Shown piece by piece: positions 51,388 through 61,492 of a stretch of DNA of 64,000 nt; the first letter of the stretch is position 1, and every line of letters starts with the position of its first letter. The notes under the pieces are model-generated. The model saw only the letters and a list, made by a program, of their open reading frames with translations, was not told where the DNA came from and did no database searches. This DNA is from Sabulibacter ruber (GTDB taxonomy: Bacteria; Bacteroidota; Bacteroidia; Cytophagales; Hymenobacteraceae), in the NCBI RefSeq assembly GCF_017355955.1, contig NZ_JAFFID010000006.1, positions 62,001 to 126,000 on the forward strand. Direction: 5' to 3'. The translations under genes and the position numbers were made by a program.

Positions 51388-54300
51388 TTAGAAAGAGGCC
51401 CGGAGGCCGAGGGAATAGGTCCGGGCCGGGGGCAGGTTATAGCGGCCCAGGTGGTAGTCGGGGTCCAGGCCCCGGTCGTTGGCCCTCCACAGGAGCCCCA
51501 GGTGCTGGAGGGTCAGATAGGTTTCCAGGTGCTGGAAGGGCATCTTTTTCCCTTTCGCCCGGGGGAAGGCGTAGCTGGCGGTAACGTACTGGAGCCGCAC
51601 GTGGTCGCCGCGCTCCACCAGGGCCTCGGAGCCGGCGTAGAACCGGTCGCGGTTGGCGTTGGCCGGGTAGGACAGGGAGGGCACGTCGGTGCGGGCCTCA
51701 TCGCCCGGCTGCTGCCACCGGTCGGCATAGTCGCGGTGCATGGCCCCCAGGCGGTAGAGGTCGGAGTAATGGATGGAGGAGCGCCGGAAGAAATAGCCCA
51801 GCTTGTAGGAGATCCGGGCGGTGAGGGAGAAGGGTCCGTAGGAGAGGGTGTTGCCCAGCGAGCCGAAGGCGGTGGGCACCGCCGAGCCGTGGAAGCGCAG
51901 GTCATCCACCAGCACCCCGGCGCCCATGAGGGCGGCGTAGTCCTTGCCGGGCGTGCCGTCGGGGGCGTACCCCCGCGGATCGCCGGTGGCCGGGTCCAAT
52001 CCCGCCCAGCGGTAGGAGAAGAGCGAGTAGACCGGGCGGCCTTCCACGCCGGAGACGCCGGGGGTCGTGGAGATGAAGTTGCTGCCCTGCTGGTCCCCCA
52101 GGTAATACTCGGTCACCTCGTCGCGGTAGAAGCTGGCGTTGAGGTGGGTGCGCCAGGCGAAGGCTCCCGCCTTCAGGGTCAGGGTGTTCAGCTCCAGGTC
52201 CAGACCCTGGCCGACCATCGCCGCGGCGTTCGTCACCACGCTGGAGCCGATGCCGGCCGTATAGTCCAGCTGCTTCCATCCGAACAGGTCTTTCCCCTTT
52301 TTGCGGTAGTATTCCACCGAGCCGCTCACGCGGTCCCCCCGGAAGCCGAAGTCCAGGCCCAGGTTCAGCATGCCCGTCCGCTCCCAGCCCAGCTTCGGGT
52401 TGGCGTAGTTGGCGAAATAGGCCATAGGCCCGCCGGTGAAGGGGGACAGGTTGGGCCGGTAGGTGATGGTGGCCACGGCCGTGCGGCCCTGGTCCACGTT
52501 GCCGCTGAAGCCGTAGGTGGCCCTGAGGCGCAGGGAAGGCAGCAGGGCCCACCCGTAGAAAGGCTCCCGGGCCAGGTTCCAGCTCAGGCCGGCGCTCCAG
52601 AGCGGGTTCCAGCGGTCGTTGGCCTTCACCCCGAAGAGGTTGGAGGCGTCGCGGCGGGCGCTGGCCGAGAGGGTGTAGCGCCCCCGGTAGGTGTAGGCGG
52701 CGTTGCCGAAAAGGGAGACGAAGCGGCTGGCCAGGCCCTGCAGCCCCGTGTTGGGCGGGATAAAGGAGGTGCGGCCGCTCGTGATCATGGGATACGGAAG
52801 GGTGTGGTCCACCTGCCCGAAGGAGAGGGTGGCAGGGTCGTAGCCGTAGAGGCGGGCGGAGTGGCCGGTGGTGCGGGCGGCGCGGATCTCGCCCCCGGCG
52901 ATGGCCACCAGCTCATGCTCTCCCCAGGTGCGCTGGAAGTTGAGCTGCCCCCGCACGCTGTGGGCCTCGGTCAGGCCCTGGGACCGGTCCAGGATCCCGC
53001 CCCGGGGCACCTTGTAAGTGAGGGTGCCCGTGGCGGGGTCGATCTGGGTGTAGAGGTTGACCAGGTTGCGAGCTAGGTAGCTCTGGGCATCGTGGTGCTG
53101 CTCGGAGGCGCTCTGCTGCCGCTGGTACTGGTATTTCACGTCGGCCTCCAGGCCCCAGGGCAGCCGGTAGAGCAGGCCCGCGTCGGCGCGCACCTCCTGG
53201 GTCTCCCCGCGGGACCGGCTGTGGCGCCAGTCCTCCAGGGGGTAGTAGTTCCAGTCCAGCAGCCTGCCGTCTCCCGCCGTCTCCTTGAAGGACTGGCGGT
53301 AGTCCTTGACCACAGGCAAGGCGTTGCCCTCGTCATCGGCGAGGCGGGCGTAGGGGTACAGCTGGCCATTGAGCATGCTCACCTCCCCGTAGCCGGGCTT
53401 ACCGCCGGTGCTGCGGCCCTGGGCGAAGTAGAGGGCGGTGGACAGCTCCAGGTTCTTTGCGGGTCTGAGGGTGTTCTGGGCGTGCAGGGTCAGGCGCCCG
53501 GAGGTAGCTTCCAATTGGCTGAGGCTGTGGTCGTAGCCCAGTCCCAGCCGCCAGGCGTTCACCGCCGAGCCGCCCCGGAAGCCCAGGCTGTACTGCTGGC
53601 TGAGACCCCGGCGGTACAGGTGGCGGGAGAACTCGTCGCGCACGTCAACCTGCCGGAGAGCCGCCAGCTGGGCCTCGGCCGCCTCGGGGGAGAGGGTGCC
53701 CCGGGCCCGGGCGTGGAGGATCTCCACCGCAGGGGACACGGCGGGCCGGGTCACGTTGTTGAGGGTGCTGTTGTAGTAGCCGCGGGCGTAGAGCAGCTGC
53801 TCCACGTCGATGAAATCGCCGCTGGCCATCTGGGGGGCGTACCACAGGTTGGGCTCGTCCTGCACGGTGACGTTGGAGTTGAACTCCACACGAAGGGGCT
53901 GCTGGAAGCGGCCCTTCTTGGTGGTGATGACGAGCACGCCGTTACCTGCCCGGGTGCCCCAGATGGAGGCCGCCGCCGCGTCCTTGAGCAGGGTGACGCT
54001 CTCCACGTCGTTGGGGTTGAGGCTTGCGGGGTCCCCCTCGTAGGGGAAATTGTCCACCACGATTAGCGGGGTGCGCGGGCCCATGATGGTGCTCAGGCCC
54101 CGCACCATGAGGCGGCCGCGGGCATCGGTGCCCCGGTCCACGGTGAGGCCGTTGGCGACGCTCTCCAGGCGGCTGAGCACGTCGGGCCCCACCTGCTCCT
54201 GGAGCCGCTCCGCGCTCACCTGGGAAAAGGAACCCGTCGCCCGCTCCTGGGGCAGGGTCTGGTAGCCCGTGGAGACGACCACTTCCCGCAGGGCGGTGGC

Positions 54301-54594
54301 GTCCTCCTCGAGGGAGATCACCAGGGGCTGCGTCAGGGGAAGGGAGAGGGGGATCTCCTGGGAGGCGTAGCCTAGGAACTGGACCACGAGCACGGCTTTG
54401 TCCGGCACGGAGGGGAAGGAGAAGGAGCCGTCAGCCTCGGTCATGGTGCCGGTTTGGGTGCCTTTCAGCAACAGGGAGGCCCCCGGCAGGGGCGAGTGGG
54501 TGGCGGCGGACTCCACGCGCCCGGTGACCCGGTGCTGGGCCCGGCCCGGGAGCGCCCAAAGGAGAAGGCAGAGGAAAAGTAAAAAGTGTTTCAT
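51388..54594 (-). CDS. SusC/RagA-family TonB-dependent outer-membrane transporter
   Basis: Counted from the ATG at 54594 (MKHFLLFLCLLLWALPGRAQ) the protein has about 1068 residues. It has a signal peptide, a carboxypeptidase-regulatory-like domain (VTGRVESAATHSPLPGASLL), the TonB plug with LIVVDNFPYEGDPASLNPND and VESVTLLKDAAAASIWG, and a large barrel ending in YSLGLRASF. The plug signature is diagnostic of SusC. It pairs with the SusD gene 21 bases downstream. The upstream in-frame extension to 54750 is unlikely. Confidence 0.95.
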   Translation of the reverse strand: MKHFLLFLCLLLWALPGRAQHRVTGRVESAATHSPLPGASLLLKGTQTGTMTEADGSFSFPSVPDKAVLVVQFLGYASQEIPLSLPLTQPLVISLEEDATALREVVVSTGYQTLPQERATGSFSQVSAERLQEQVGPDVLSRLESVANGLTVDRGTDARGRLMVRGLSTIMGPRTPLIVVDNFPYEGDPASLNPNDVESVTLLKDAAAASIWGTRAGNGVLVITTKKGRFQQPLRVEFNSNVTVQDEPNLWYAPQMASGDFIDVEQLLYARGYYNSTLNNVTRPAVSPAVEILHARARGTLSPEAAEAQLAALRQVDVRDEFSRHLYRRGLSQQYSLGFRGGSAVNAWRLGLGYDHSLSQLEATSGRLTLHAQNTLRPAKNLELSTALYFAQGRSTGGKPGYGEVSMLNGQLYPYARLADDEGNALPVVKDYRQSFKETAGDGRLLDWNYYPLEDWRHSRSRGETQEVRADAGLLYRLPWGLEADVKYQYQRQQSASEQHHDAQSYLARNLVNLYTQIDPATGTLTYKVPRGGILDRSQGLTEAHSVRGQLNFQRTWGEHELVAIAGGEIRAARTTGHSARLYGYDPATLSFGQVDHTLPYPMITSGRTSFIPPNTGLQGLASRFVSLFGNAAYTYRGRYTLSASARRDASNLFGVKANDRWNPLWSAGLSWNLAREPFYGWALLPSLRLRATYGFSGNVDQGRTAVATITYRPNLSPFTGGPMAYFANYANPKLGWERTGMLNLGLDFGFRGDRVSGSVEYYRKKGKDLFGWKQLDYTAGIGSSVVTNAAAMVGQGLDLELNTLTLKAGAFAWRTHLNASFYRDEVTEYYLGDQQGSNFISTTPGVSGVEGRPVYSLFSYRWAGLDPATGDPRGYAPDGTPGKDYAALMGAGVLVDDLRFHGSAVPTAFGSLGNTLSYGPFSLTARISYKLGYFFRRSSIHYSDLYRLGAMHRDYADRWQQPGDEARTDVPSLSYPANANRDRFYAGSEALVERGDHVRLQYVTASYAFPRAKGKKMPFQHLETYLTLQHLGLLWRANDRGLDPDYHLGRYNLPPARTYSLGLRASF

Positions 54595-54788
54595 GGGAAG
54601 GTGCATTGGGGTAAGGGATGGTTTTCTAAGGTTGACAGATGCCGCTAAGGGCAGGCGGGGAGAAGGGGAAAATGGCCGGTGCGGGGTGAAAGCGGGGGAG
54701 AGGGACAGGAAGGGGCCCGGGCGGGGGGAATTCCGCCTGTTCGTGCCCATGAAGAAAAGCGACGGTGCCGCCCGGGGTTTCCTGCAGG

Positions 54789-54823
54789 CCTCTCCCCCTA
54801 GGGAACCCTCTCACGGGGAGAGG
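54789..54823. other. Hairpin between tlpA and susC
   Basis: CCTCTCCCC pairs with GGGGAGAGG across a 17-base loop in the 330-base gap between the tlpA stop and the susC start. No T-run follows. It may be an attenuator or processing site separating the two transcripts. Confidence 0.35.
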
Positions 54824-54924
54824 GAGGCCTTGTTCAGCGGTAGAGGCCTAGGCCTGGCGCTGGGTCTGCCCTCCGGGGGCGGGATATAGTAGGTTCATCG
54901 GGTCTTTGGTTAGGGGTGAGGGAT

Positions 54925-56295
54925 TCACTTTCCGTTCATGTTCACAGGTTTCTCGCGCACCACCAGCAGCGGCACCTTCCGCCGGGCGGGTTTCAGGTCC
55001 AGGCCGTAGCGCTGCAGGTCGCGCCGCAGGGCGGGCAGGTCGGAGAAGGGGGCGGTCAGGTCCAGGTCCACGGGGGCCGCGTGGTTTGTCTCGTCCACCA
55101 CGGGCAGGGGGAGGTCATCCCCCGAGTTCAGGCGGGCCACCAGGGCGCTCAGGGGCAGGTTGCGCAAACCCACCTCGGTTTTGGCCGAGAGGCGGTTCTG
55201 GGGCTTGCCTCCCTGGCTGGGCGGTGGGCTCTTCTTTCTGTTTTGCCGCACGAGCACGAGGCAGTCCAGTTCCCGGGGCTCCACCGAAGCCTGGAAGGGG
55301 GTGGAGCGGTTCAGCTCCTCCAGCAGTTGCCCAAACAGTTGGTCCGGTGGACCGGCGGGGCCCACCAGGTCGTAGGACCAGGCGTGCTGGCGGAACCAGT
55401 CCTCGGCGGAAAGGGAGGATTTCCCCTGGAAGAGCCCGGAAGAGTCGCGGATCTCGAAGAGAAGTCCTTTCTCGGACAGGTGGGGCAGCAGGGCCCGCTG
55501 CGCCAGTTCATACATCGTGACCAGGGGCGTGTTGGTGAGGGCCATGCCCTGCACCGTGCCGTCCGCGGCGCGGCGGGGGCGGGTGCCGCTGGGTACGCCC
55601 TCCAGCTGCCCCTGGAACAGTATGCTGTAGTGCTTCAAATGAGTGGTGGGCAGCTCGGGCTCGGTGAAGAGGGGGCGGCTCAGGTCCACGTCCTTCTTGC
55701 GGGTCAGGGTGGCCGTTTCCCCCTGCAGGGCCTTGCGGATATTCTCCGGGGTAACCTGGTCCGGGGCGGTGATGGCCTGCACGGTGCCCTGGGGGCTCAC
55801 CCACACGAGGTGGGGGATGAGCTTGTGGGGGAAGAGGCGGTCCAGCAGGGTGTCCTGCACGACGGTGGGCAAAAGGAAGCGGCTCCCGTCGGGGTTGCGC
55901 CATTTCTCGAAGTACGCCCGGATCTTCTCGGGGGTGTCGCCGGTGGACTTGGAATTGACCAATAGCACCTGCACCTTCTCCCCGAACTCCCGCTGGATGG
56001 CGTCCAGCTTGGGCATGGCGGCCTTGCAGTTGCCGCACCAGGTGGCCCAGAAATCCAGCAGCAGGAGCTTGCCAGGGAAGTCGGAAAGCCGGACGGTGGG
56101 GGAAGGATGCCCAAGGAGATTAGAAAGGGGGATGGGGGGCAGCGGCTGGCCGATGGACAGACCCTCCGCCGGGTAGGCCGCCTTTTGGGCGAGGGCGGAA
56201 GAGGAAAGGGTACCGGTGCAGAGCAGCACGAGAAGCGCGGGGAGGCGGAAACAGGAGGGCAACAGGAAGCCCGTGAGCCATTTTGTATGGTTCAT
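54925..56295 (-). CDS. TlpA-type thioredoxin with C-terminal DUF3738-like domain
   Basis: This 456-residue exported protein has a signal peptide (ALLVLLCTGTLSSSALAQ), a thioredoxin fold with LLDFWATWCGNCKAAMPKLD (Cys87, Cys90), and a C-terminal region whose strand pattern (NLPLSALVARLNSGDDLPLP, then VVDETNHAAPVDLDLT) resembles DUF3738. Such fusions accompany SusCD-like loci and act in the periplasm or outer-membrane space. The redox pair is intact. It lies upstream of susC and susD on the same strand. Confidence 0.88.
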   Translation of the reverse strand: MNHTKWLTGFLLPSCFRLPALLVLLCTGTLSSSALAQKAAYPAEGLSIGQPLPPIPLSNLLGHPSPTVRLSDFPGKLLLLDFWATWCGNCKAAMPKLDAIQREFGEKVQVLLVNSKSTGDTPEKIRAYFEKWRNPDGSRFLLPTVVQDTLLDRLFPHKLIPHLVWVSPQGTVQAITAPDQVTPENIRKALQGETATLTRKKDVDLSRPLFTEPELPTTHLKHYSILFQGQLEGVPSGTRPRRAADGTVQGMALTNTPLVTMYELAQRALLPHLSEKGLLFEIRDSSGLFQGKSSLSAEDWFRQHAWSYDLVGPAGPPDQLFGQLLEELNRSTPFQASVEPRELDCLVLVRQNRKKSPPPSQGGKPQNRLSAKTEVGLRNLPLSALVARLNSGDDLPLPVVDETNHAAPVDLDLTAPFSDLPALRRDLQRYGLDLKPARRKVPLLVVREKPVNMNGK

Positions 56296-57062
56296 CGCAA
56301 GAAATTAATTTAACATAAGGAATGAGACAAAGACGTGCGTTGGAACACGGGCGTCAGAGAGTAGAGAAAGGTATCACTCCGGCGGACAGATGAGCAGCGT
56401 CCAATTCTGGGCAAAGGGAAGAGAGAAGAAAGACAGGGGTGGGATAGTGGGAAGGCAGGGAAGGGGAGTTGTGTTGATCGACCAGGATAGCCGGGAGGTT
56501 GGGGTCAGGAGAACTAGCAGCCGGACTATCCGCAGCAGGGGAAGCATGGAACTGGTGCCAACGCTCCATAAGTATAGAGTGCGGGTACACGTCAGGGAGC
56601 TTAGCCTACCTGGCAGGAAAGGGAGGGGAAACGCTAACATGTGCTCTGCTGCTTTGGGTACACGGTGACAAGGGTAAGATCAAAACAAGAAAGCCTCTTA
56701 AGAGGCGGGATATTATTTCGGAAGGTACTCTGGGGTTTTGGGGTAGCGAACCCAAACCGCGAGTATTTTACTCAGGATTATGGGTAAGGTACTCAGGTGG
56801 ACACGTGGAGGTATTCAGATGAATCGGTAGATTAGGAAAGGAAGGGATTGGAGCCGGTTCGCGGTTTGGAACCAGCTCAGAAAAGGCAAGCTACTGTTGG
56901 TTGAATGCAGTACACTGCTAAATTTCTCGCATAAAGGAAAGGAGAAATGCAAGCACTTATGTCGTTTTTAATCCCGCCGCCCAAGGGGAATTTTCCCCTA
57001 TATTGCACTTTCGTTACTCGCTGCCAGGTAGTATATTGCTGTTAGGTATTTTATTTAGGATT

Positions 57063-57470
57063 ATGGAAACAACTACGAAACCCATGCACTTAGGAAGGAA
57101 AATCAGCCGTATCAGGGAGCTGAGAGGAATCAAACAGGAAGCCATGGCGCAGGAGCTGGGCGTAAGTCAGCAGACGGTGAGCCGCATTGAGTCTAGTGAT
57201 ATGGTAGAGGAGGAGATGTTGGCGAGAATCGCTAAAGTGCTGGAGGTTACACCTGAGGTGATAAAGCACTTCAATGAAGAGGCAGTTTTCAACATAATTG
57301 GTAATACAGTTAATAACAACGATAATGCTGCTTTATTTAATTATTACCCAACTTTCAATCCTGTCGATAAAATAGTTTCTCTTTATGATGAGAAAATTGC
57401 CTTGTTAGAACGCTTGTTACAAAGTGAAAGAGAAAAGATAGAATTGTATAAAAGCTTTTTAAAAGATTAG
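57063..57470 (+). CDS. XRE-family regulator with C-terminal coiled coil
   Basis: From the ATG at 57063 the protein has 135 residues. It has an XRE helix-turn-helix (GIKQEAMAQELGVSQQTVSR), then an Asn-rich linker (NIIGNTVNNNDNAALFN) and a helical tail (YDEKIALLERLLQSEREKIE). The pattern is common among Bacteroidetes accessory regulators. The earlier in-frame ATG at 57003 lies in an AT-rich leader and is not favoured. The 766 bases upstream contain no visible gene. Confidence 0.85.
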   Translation: METTTKPMHLGRKISRIRELRGIKQEAMAQELGVSQQTVSRIESSDMVEEEMLARIAKVLEVTPEVIKHFNEEAVFNIIGNTVNNNDNAALFNYYPTFNPVDKIVSLYDEKIALLERLLQSEREKIELYKSFLKD

Positions 57471-57629
57471 GTATAACATATTTAAATATAATATTCATTG
57501 AAGAAAATTTTTTTAAATCTGTATCGCAATGCAATACAGGCGTTTGTAATACCTACTTTTGTCTAATAAGTATTAATTTCAGCCAATCAATTTAGAATAG
57601 AATCAATGATTATTTTTGGTGCGTGCAGG

Positions 57630-58461
57630 TAGATGATCTGCTATTGATGCTGAATGTTGAACATAGTCACCTTTGATGCATCACTTATGCGCATCCCGGT
57701 GTAACAGCAGAAGAGAAAAATATCACGGCTTTTCTCCATAGTGGCTACCCATTCAGAGAAGCGCGAACTGTCCTCTTTTTTAATACGCCCTTAGCCTAGT
57801 ACAACTCAAACAGTTTTTTCTTTATCTCTTCCTTCTGAAAATTTAGGCTATATATAGCATGCAGTTCCTGAGCGCTCAGAGCGTCTACACCCTCATAAAT
57901 TTTAGGGGGGTGTAGAGTTGGTATCTGCGATTCACCGGCGCGTCATATTGCAGGTCTGCCCATTTAAGGAATGTCTTGAGCCGATCAGTGGTCTTCCCAA
58001 AGTTATTCATTGTCTGCTCCAGGGTAACCAGCATTTAGTGCTGAGATTCTTGGTAGAACTTCATGTCAAACTCCTCAAATAAAATTGGTTGCGCCTAAAC
58101 TCCCTAAACTTCCGGAACCGATTAATAGTGGATTGATCCCATTAATAGTGATTTCCACCAAGTGCTTGCCCGTGGCTACGTTGATCTTGGTTTTCTGGTG
58201 GGTAAGCACTCTGCGGGTACTTCTATAGTTCCTGTCCACTAACTCCAGGCTTTTTTGCCAATTCAGAAGCTTCTCGTTGATCTCATGGTGGTAGTCTTCC
58301 TTAGAAGTGACCAGGCGCATGTCTGCGTCCCAGTTCTCCGGACGGCAGCGCTCCCCGGTCTCAATATAGAATCTGCTCCCATCTAGGTTAACGGTGAACC
58401 GAATGGCCACATAGCCTTGCTTGTCTGGGCGGTCATGTCTGATGTTGCGTTTGGCTTTCAT
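57630..58461 (-). pseudogene. Decayed tyrosine recombinase (phage/element integrase)
   Basis: The intact N-terminal part (58075-58461, starting MKAKRNIRHDRPDKQGYVAI) is an Arm-DNA-binding domain. Beyond its stop, interrupted frames continue the same protein. A core-binding piece (LEQTMNNFGKTTDRLKTFLK) comes first, then FSEWVATMEKSRDIFLFC and CYTGMRISDASKV, which is the TGxR active-site block of tyrosine recombinases. At least three stops or frameshifts separate them and the final catalytic tyrosine block is missing. The element it served can no longer use this enzyme. Confidence 0.75.
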
Positions 58462-58470
58462 GGGAGAGGG

Positions 58471-58680
58471 TTAGAGGTTGGTCATAGTGTTAGGCAGGGT
58501 TTGAAGTTGTTTCATCTCCTCAAGCAAAGTTCTTGCCTCTTGCATGGAGGTGTTCATAGAAAGGCTCAGCTTCTGGAGTTGGAGTTGCATCTGCTGACAG
58601 CCAGCGCAGTTGATCTGGATAGATTGTTCATTGCTCTCTAGGTGCTGAGCAATCTGAATGATGGGGGGTAAAGTACACAT
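58471..58680 (-). CDS. Small coiled-coil protein beside the integrase remnant
   Basis: The 69-residue protein is helical and Gln/Leu-rich (CAGCQQMQLQLQKLSLSMNT) with one C-x2-C pair. Its stop lies nine bases before the integrase start, so the two were probably co-transcribed. Function unknown. Confidence 0.45.
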   Translation of the reverse strand: MCTLPPIIQIAQHLESNEQSIQINCAGCQQMQLQLQKLSLSMNTSMQEARTLLEEMKQLQTLPNTMTNL

Positions 58681-58898
58681 AGAATATTGGATTTGTGAGA
58701 TCCACTATACTTGAGTAACTTAACTAAAAGACATCTCTTATACAGTATTTCACTTACGTTATAAATTAGCTATTACTTAAGTTCAGCTTAGGGAGGAAGT
58801 ATTTATTTTTATTTTTTTCTTCCAGTACTTGCATTACTCGGTTCAAAAGAAATATCTTTGTGTTCCGGTTGAAAAATATCAAGCCATCGCGCTTGGAC

Positions 58899-58928
58899 AG
58901 GCCCACGCAGATGCGTGGGCCTTTAAAT
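58899..58928. terminator. Terminator hairpin before the NTPase gene
   Basis: AGGCCCACGC pairs with GCGTGGGCCT around AGAT, with TTAAATTT next to it. It lies about 90 bases past the end of the NTPase gene on the minus strand, in a 337-base gap otherwise without features. Confidence 0.65.
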
Positions 58929-59017
58929 TTTATAGAGGTTTAATAATTTTGTATAAAAATAAATGTATGCTTGAAGGATGTTATTGATTTCCATTAAGCA
59001 TACATTCAAATATTGAA

Positions 59018-61465
59018 CTATTTTCTTCTTTTGGAAGAATAGAAATTGATTTTATTTATAATTTCATCCATCTGTATATTGATGCTTTTTTCAATATCAG
59101 ATAAAATATTTAAGCTGTTCAGGCTTGTCTTTAGTATCCCTTCATCCTCGATCGATTTTATATAAGTAAAGAAGCTTACTATTCGATCTTTTCTAAATTT
59201 CATTCTTTTTAGTGAATCACCTTCAAAATTGATGTGAATACTTAATGAATGTATTGTGTCCCATGCATCATCAGAAAATATAGGTGTATCAAATAGAACC
59301 GCTTCTATATATTCAAATCTTTTTAGAAGAAAATCATAATAGTAGGCGCCGGAGAGATTGATGTGCACTATTGATGTAGAGTCAATTTCTGCCACCCCAT
59401 CAGCATCAATCAGTTTTCCCTTTAATAATGCGTTTAGAGTCTTAATGATATGGTTTTCAATGGCACCTAATTCAGAAAAAGTTTCAATTATTGTTTGAAC
59501 TGGTGTGTCTAGCGTGCTCTTATCCTTTCCTCTTAACTTTAGAAAATTTAAAATGTAAGCTCTTAAGAATTGTAGCTTTTTTGAATTCAGGCCAGAGTTT
59601 ATAATGTTTATTAGTTCCGCCTTGTCTTCAATATAGTATTTCCATAAGCCTTGAACACATCCTTTGAAAACTTCATGAAAAGGTATATTGTTAAAACTAT
59701 TGTTAGAAATGTAATTCTCGATTTGCTTTTCTACTTGGATATGTCCTGATATTAGAAAGTTGCTAACTAAGTTGATTCCCTTTCTGATATTGCCGTCAGC
59801 TACGCATTCAATAAACCGAGCAGACACTTCTTGTAGTAAAGAAGAATGTGCTATGTCAAAAAACAAGCTTAGATCTTGTACTTGTAACTTGAAGCCGTTG
59901 TGTAATGTTAGTTCAGCTTTTTTACCTTTTAAAATCTCCCCCGCAAATTTTAGTCTTTTTGATAATACCTCTCTTAACGGCGGTGCGTCTATCCAGAATT
60001 TTCTTAATTCGTATGCATTAAATATTGAATCGTTTTTGTGCTTTACAAAGGTTGTGTCTCTAATTGAGATAAATATGTTAGAATTTATCTTTTTAGATAA
60101 TGCTATTCCTTCAGAAAGTACACTGATCTCTAAAGTGTCATTTTCATAGAGATCAATGTTGTCCATGACAATTATGCATAAGTGCTCCTTCGAGATATGT
60201 TTGTATATCTTTTCTACATAAGGATAGACTTCATTGTAATCATTCAATATTATAGACTGAGATAGTTCATTGAATTTTTCAGGATCTCTTGCTGAAATTG
60301 CAAATGGGCCTCTAGCTAAATTTGAAAATTGTTCTTTGTAGGCGGGGGCAATTAAGTTGTCATAGTCAGTTTTTACATACTCATGTTCTTGTAAAGAGAA
60401 CTCTAATAGTGAATTGTATATAAATTTCTTTGCCTCTTCGTTGCCTAGTTTTTCAAAGTCTATGTATACCCAAAAGCATTTCTTCTCCTTTAGGAGGGTC
60501 TTCGCATGTATTTTTTGGAAATGGGATAGATAAGTGGATTTTCCTGCTCCAACACCACCAATCAATAGCGTTACTGGTTGATGGCTATTAGATTCAATTG
60601 CTCCTATGCTCCTCTTTAATTCGTCATCCTTCTTTTCTTTTTTTATTCTCCTTGCAGGAAGAACAACAGTAGGCTTTTTATCAGATAGATAAATTTCAAG
60701 AGTCGAATCGTACTTTGTTCTAGCATCAGTTTGAACGAAGCAATACCTTAATTTTTCTTCGTCATTTAAGATTGACTCACCATTAATTGCATTATCTAAA
60801 GCTAAAGAAATATAATCTGCAATCTTATTGCGATCTACTCTAGCATTAGAGTCTTTAAAAGTATTAGATAAAGTATTGATTACATTTATATCTGAAATAG
60901 TAGTTAAACTATGTAAGCTTTTGTTTTCTACATTTGGGCTGGATAGAATATTGAATAATTGTTCTGCATCTGATACAACATCAAACGGGAATAGTACTGT
61001 CGCATAAATTTGGTCATGATGTAATGCTTCTAGTCTAGAGTATATACACCAACAAGTTCCATTCGTAACAACTACAGCATCTGCATTTTTTTCTTTGGCA
61101 TATTGCTCTGCTTGAATAATTGCTTTTTTAATTTCACCTGTGCCCAATACAGAGCCTGTAAGTTTTAGTTTTTTTCTTTTTGTTGGTGTTGGGAAAGCTG
61201 AACCAATTTTTTTTGCCTCAATAATGATAATGTAATCACCGCATTTTAATAAGTAGTCAACGTATCCCTCTTTCTTTCCAAAAGTGTATTCCTCAACGCT
61301 TACTTGGCCATATTGATATTGTAAAACATCTCTAACTATTCTGTCAATTATGTCGAACCTGGTCTGAGCTTCAGATTCATTTGCTAAATCTTTATTAAGT
61401 GCTTCAGCAAGTATCTTGTCATATATTTCTGATGTTTCACCCCAATCTTTAAAAGTCACATTCAT
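59018..61465 (-). CDS. Restriction-like nuclease fused to P-loop NTPase (candidate defence effector)
   Basis: The 815-residue protein has an HsdR-N-like PD-(D/E)xK domain: GYVDYLLKCGDYIIIIEAKK gives Asp70, Glu83 and Lys85, and VVVTNGTCWCIYSR is the typical following strand. A STAND/AAA-type NTPase comes next, with Walker A GGVGAGKST (residues 303-311) and Walker B LCIIVMDNID (Asp435). The 300-residue C-terminal region is helical and could sense a trigger. It follows the coiled-coil membrane gene by 27 bases on the same strand. The combination is typical of antiphage effectors, but no named system is recognised. Confidence 0.78.
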   Translation of the reverse strand: MNVTFKDWGETSEIYDKILAEALNKDLANESEAQTRFDIIDRIVRDVLQYQYGQVSVEEYTFGKKEGYVDYLLKCGDYIIIIEAKKIGSAFPTPTKRKKLKLTGSVLGTGEIKKAIIQAEQYAKEKNADAVVVTNGTCWCIYSRLEALHHDQIYATVLFPFDVVSDAEQLFNILSSPNVENKSLHSLTTISDINVINTLSNTFKDSNARVDRNKIADYISLALDNAINGESILNDEEKLRYCFVQTDARTKYDSTLEIYLSDKKPTVVLPARRIKKEKKDDELKRSIGAIESNSHQPVTLLIGGVGAGKSTYLSHFQKIHAKTLLKEKKCFWVYIDFEKLGNEEAKKFIYNSLLEFSLQEHEYVKTDYDNLIAPAYKEQFSNLARGPFAISARDPEKFNELSQSIILNDYNEVYPYVEKIYKHISKEHLCIIVMDNIDLYENDTLEISVLSEGIALSKKINSNIFISIRDTTFVKHKNDSIFNAYELRKFWIDAPPLREVLSKRLKFAGEILKGKKAELTLHNGFKLQVQDLSLFFDIAHSSLLQEVSARFIECVADGNIRKGINLVSNFLISGHIQVEKQIENYISNNSFNNIPFHEVFKGCVQGLWKYYIEDKAELINIINSGLNSKKLQFLRAYILNFLKLRGKDKSTLDTPVQTIIETFSELGAIENHIIKTLNALLKGKLIDADGVAEIDSTSIVHINLSGAYYYDFLLKRFEYIEAVLFDTPIFSDDAWDTIHSLSIHINFEGDSLKRMKFRKDRIVSFFTYIKSIEDEGILKTSLNSLNILSDIEKSINIQMDEIINKINFYSSKRRK

Positions 61466-61492
61466 TGTGTTTATATACTAGAATCTTCTGAT

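Noticed and set aside
51451..54066. Long plus-strand frames opposite susC
   Set aside because: They are antisense shadows in very GC-rich DNA; the SusC domains are unambiguous on the minus strand.
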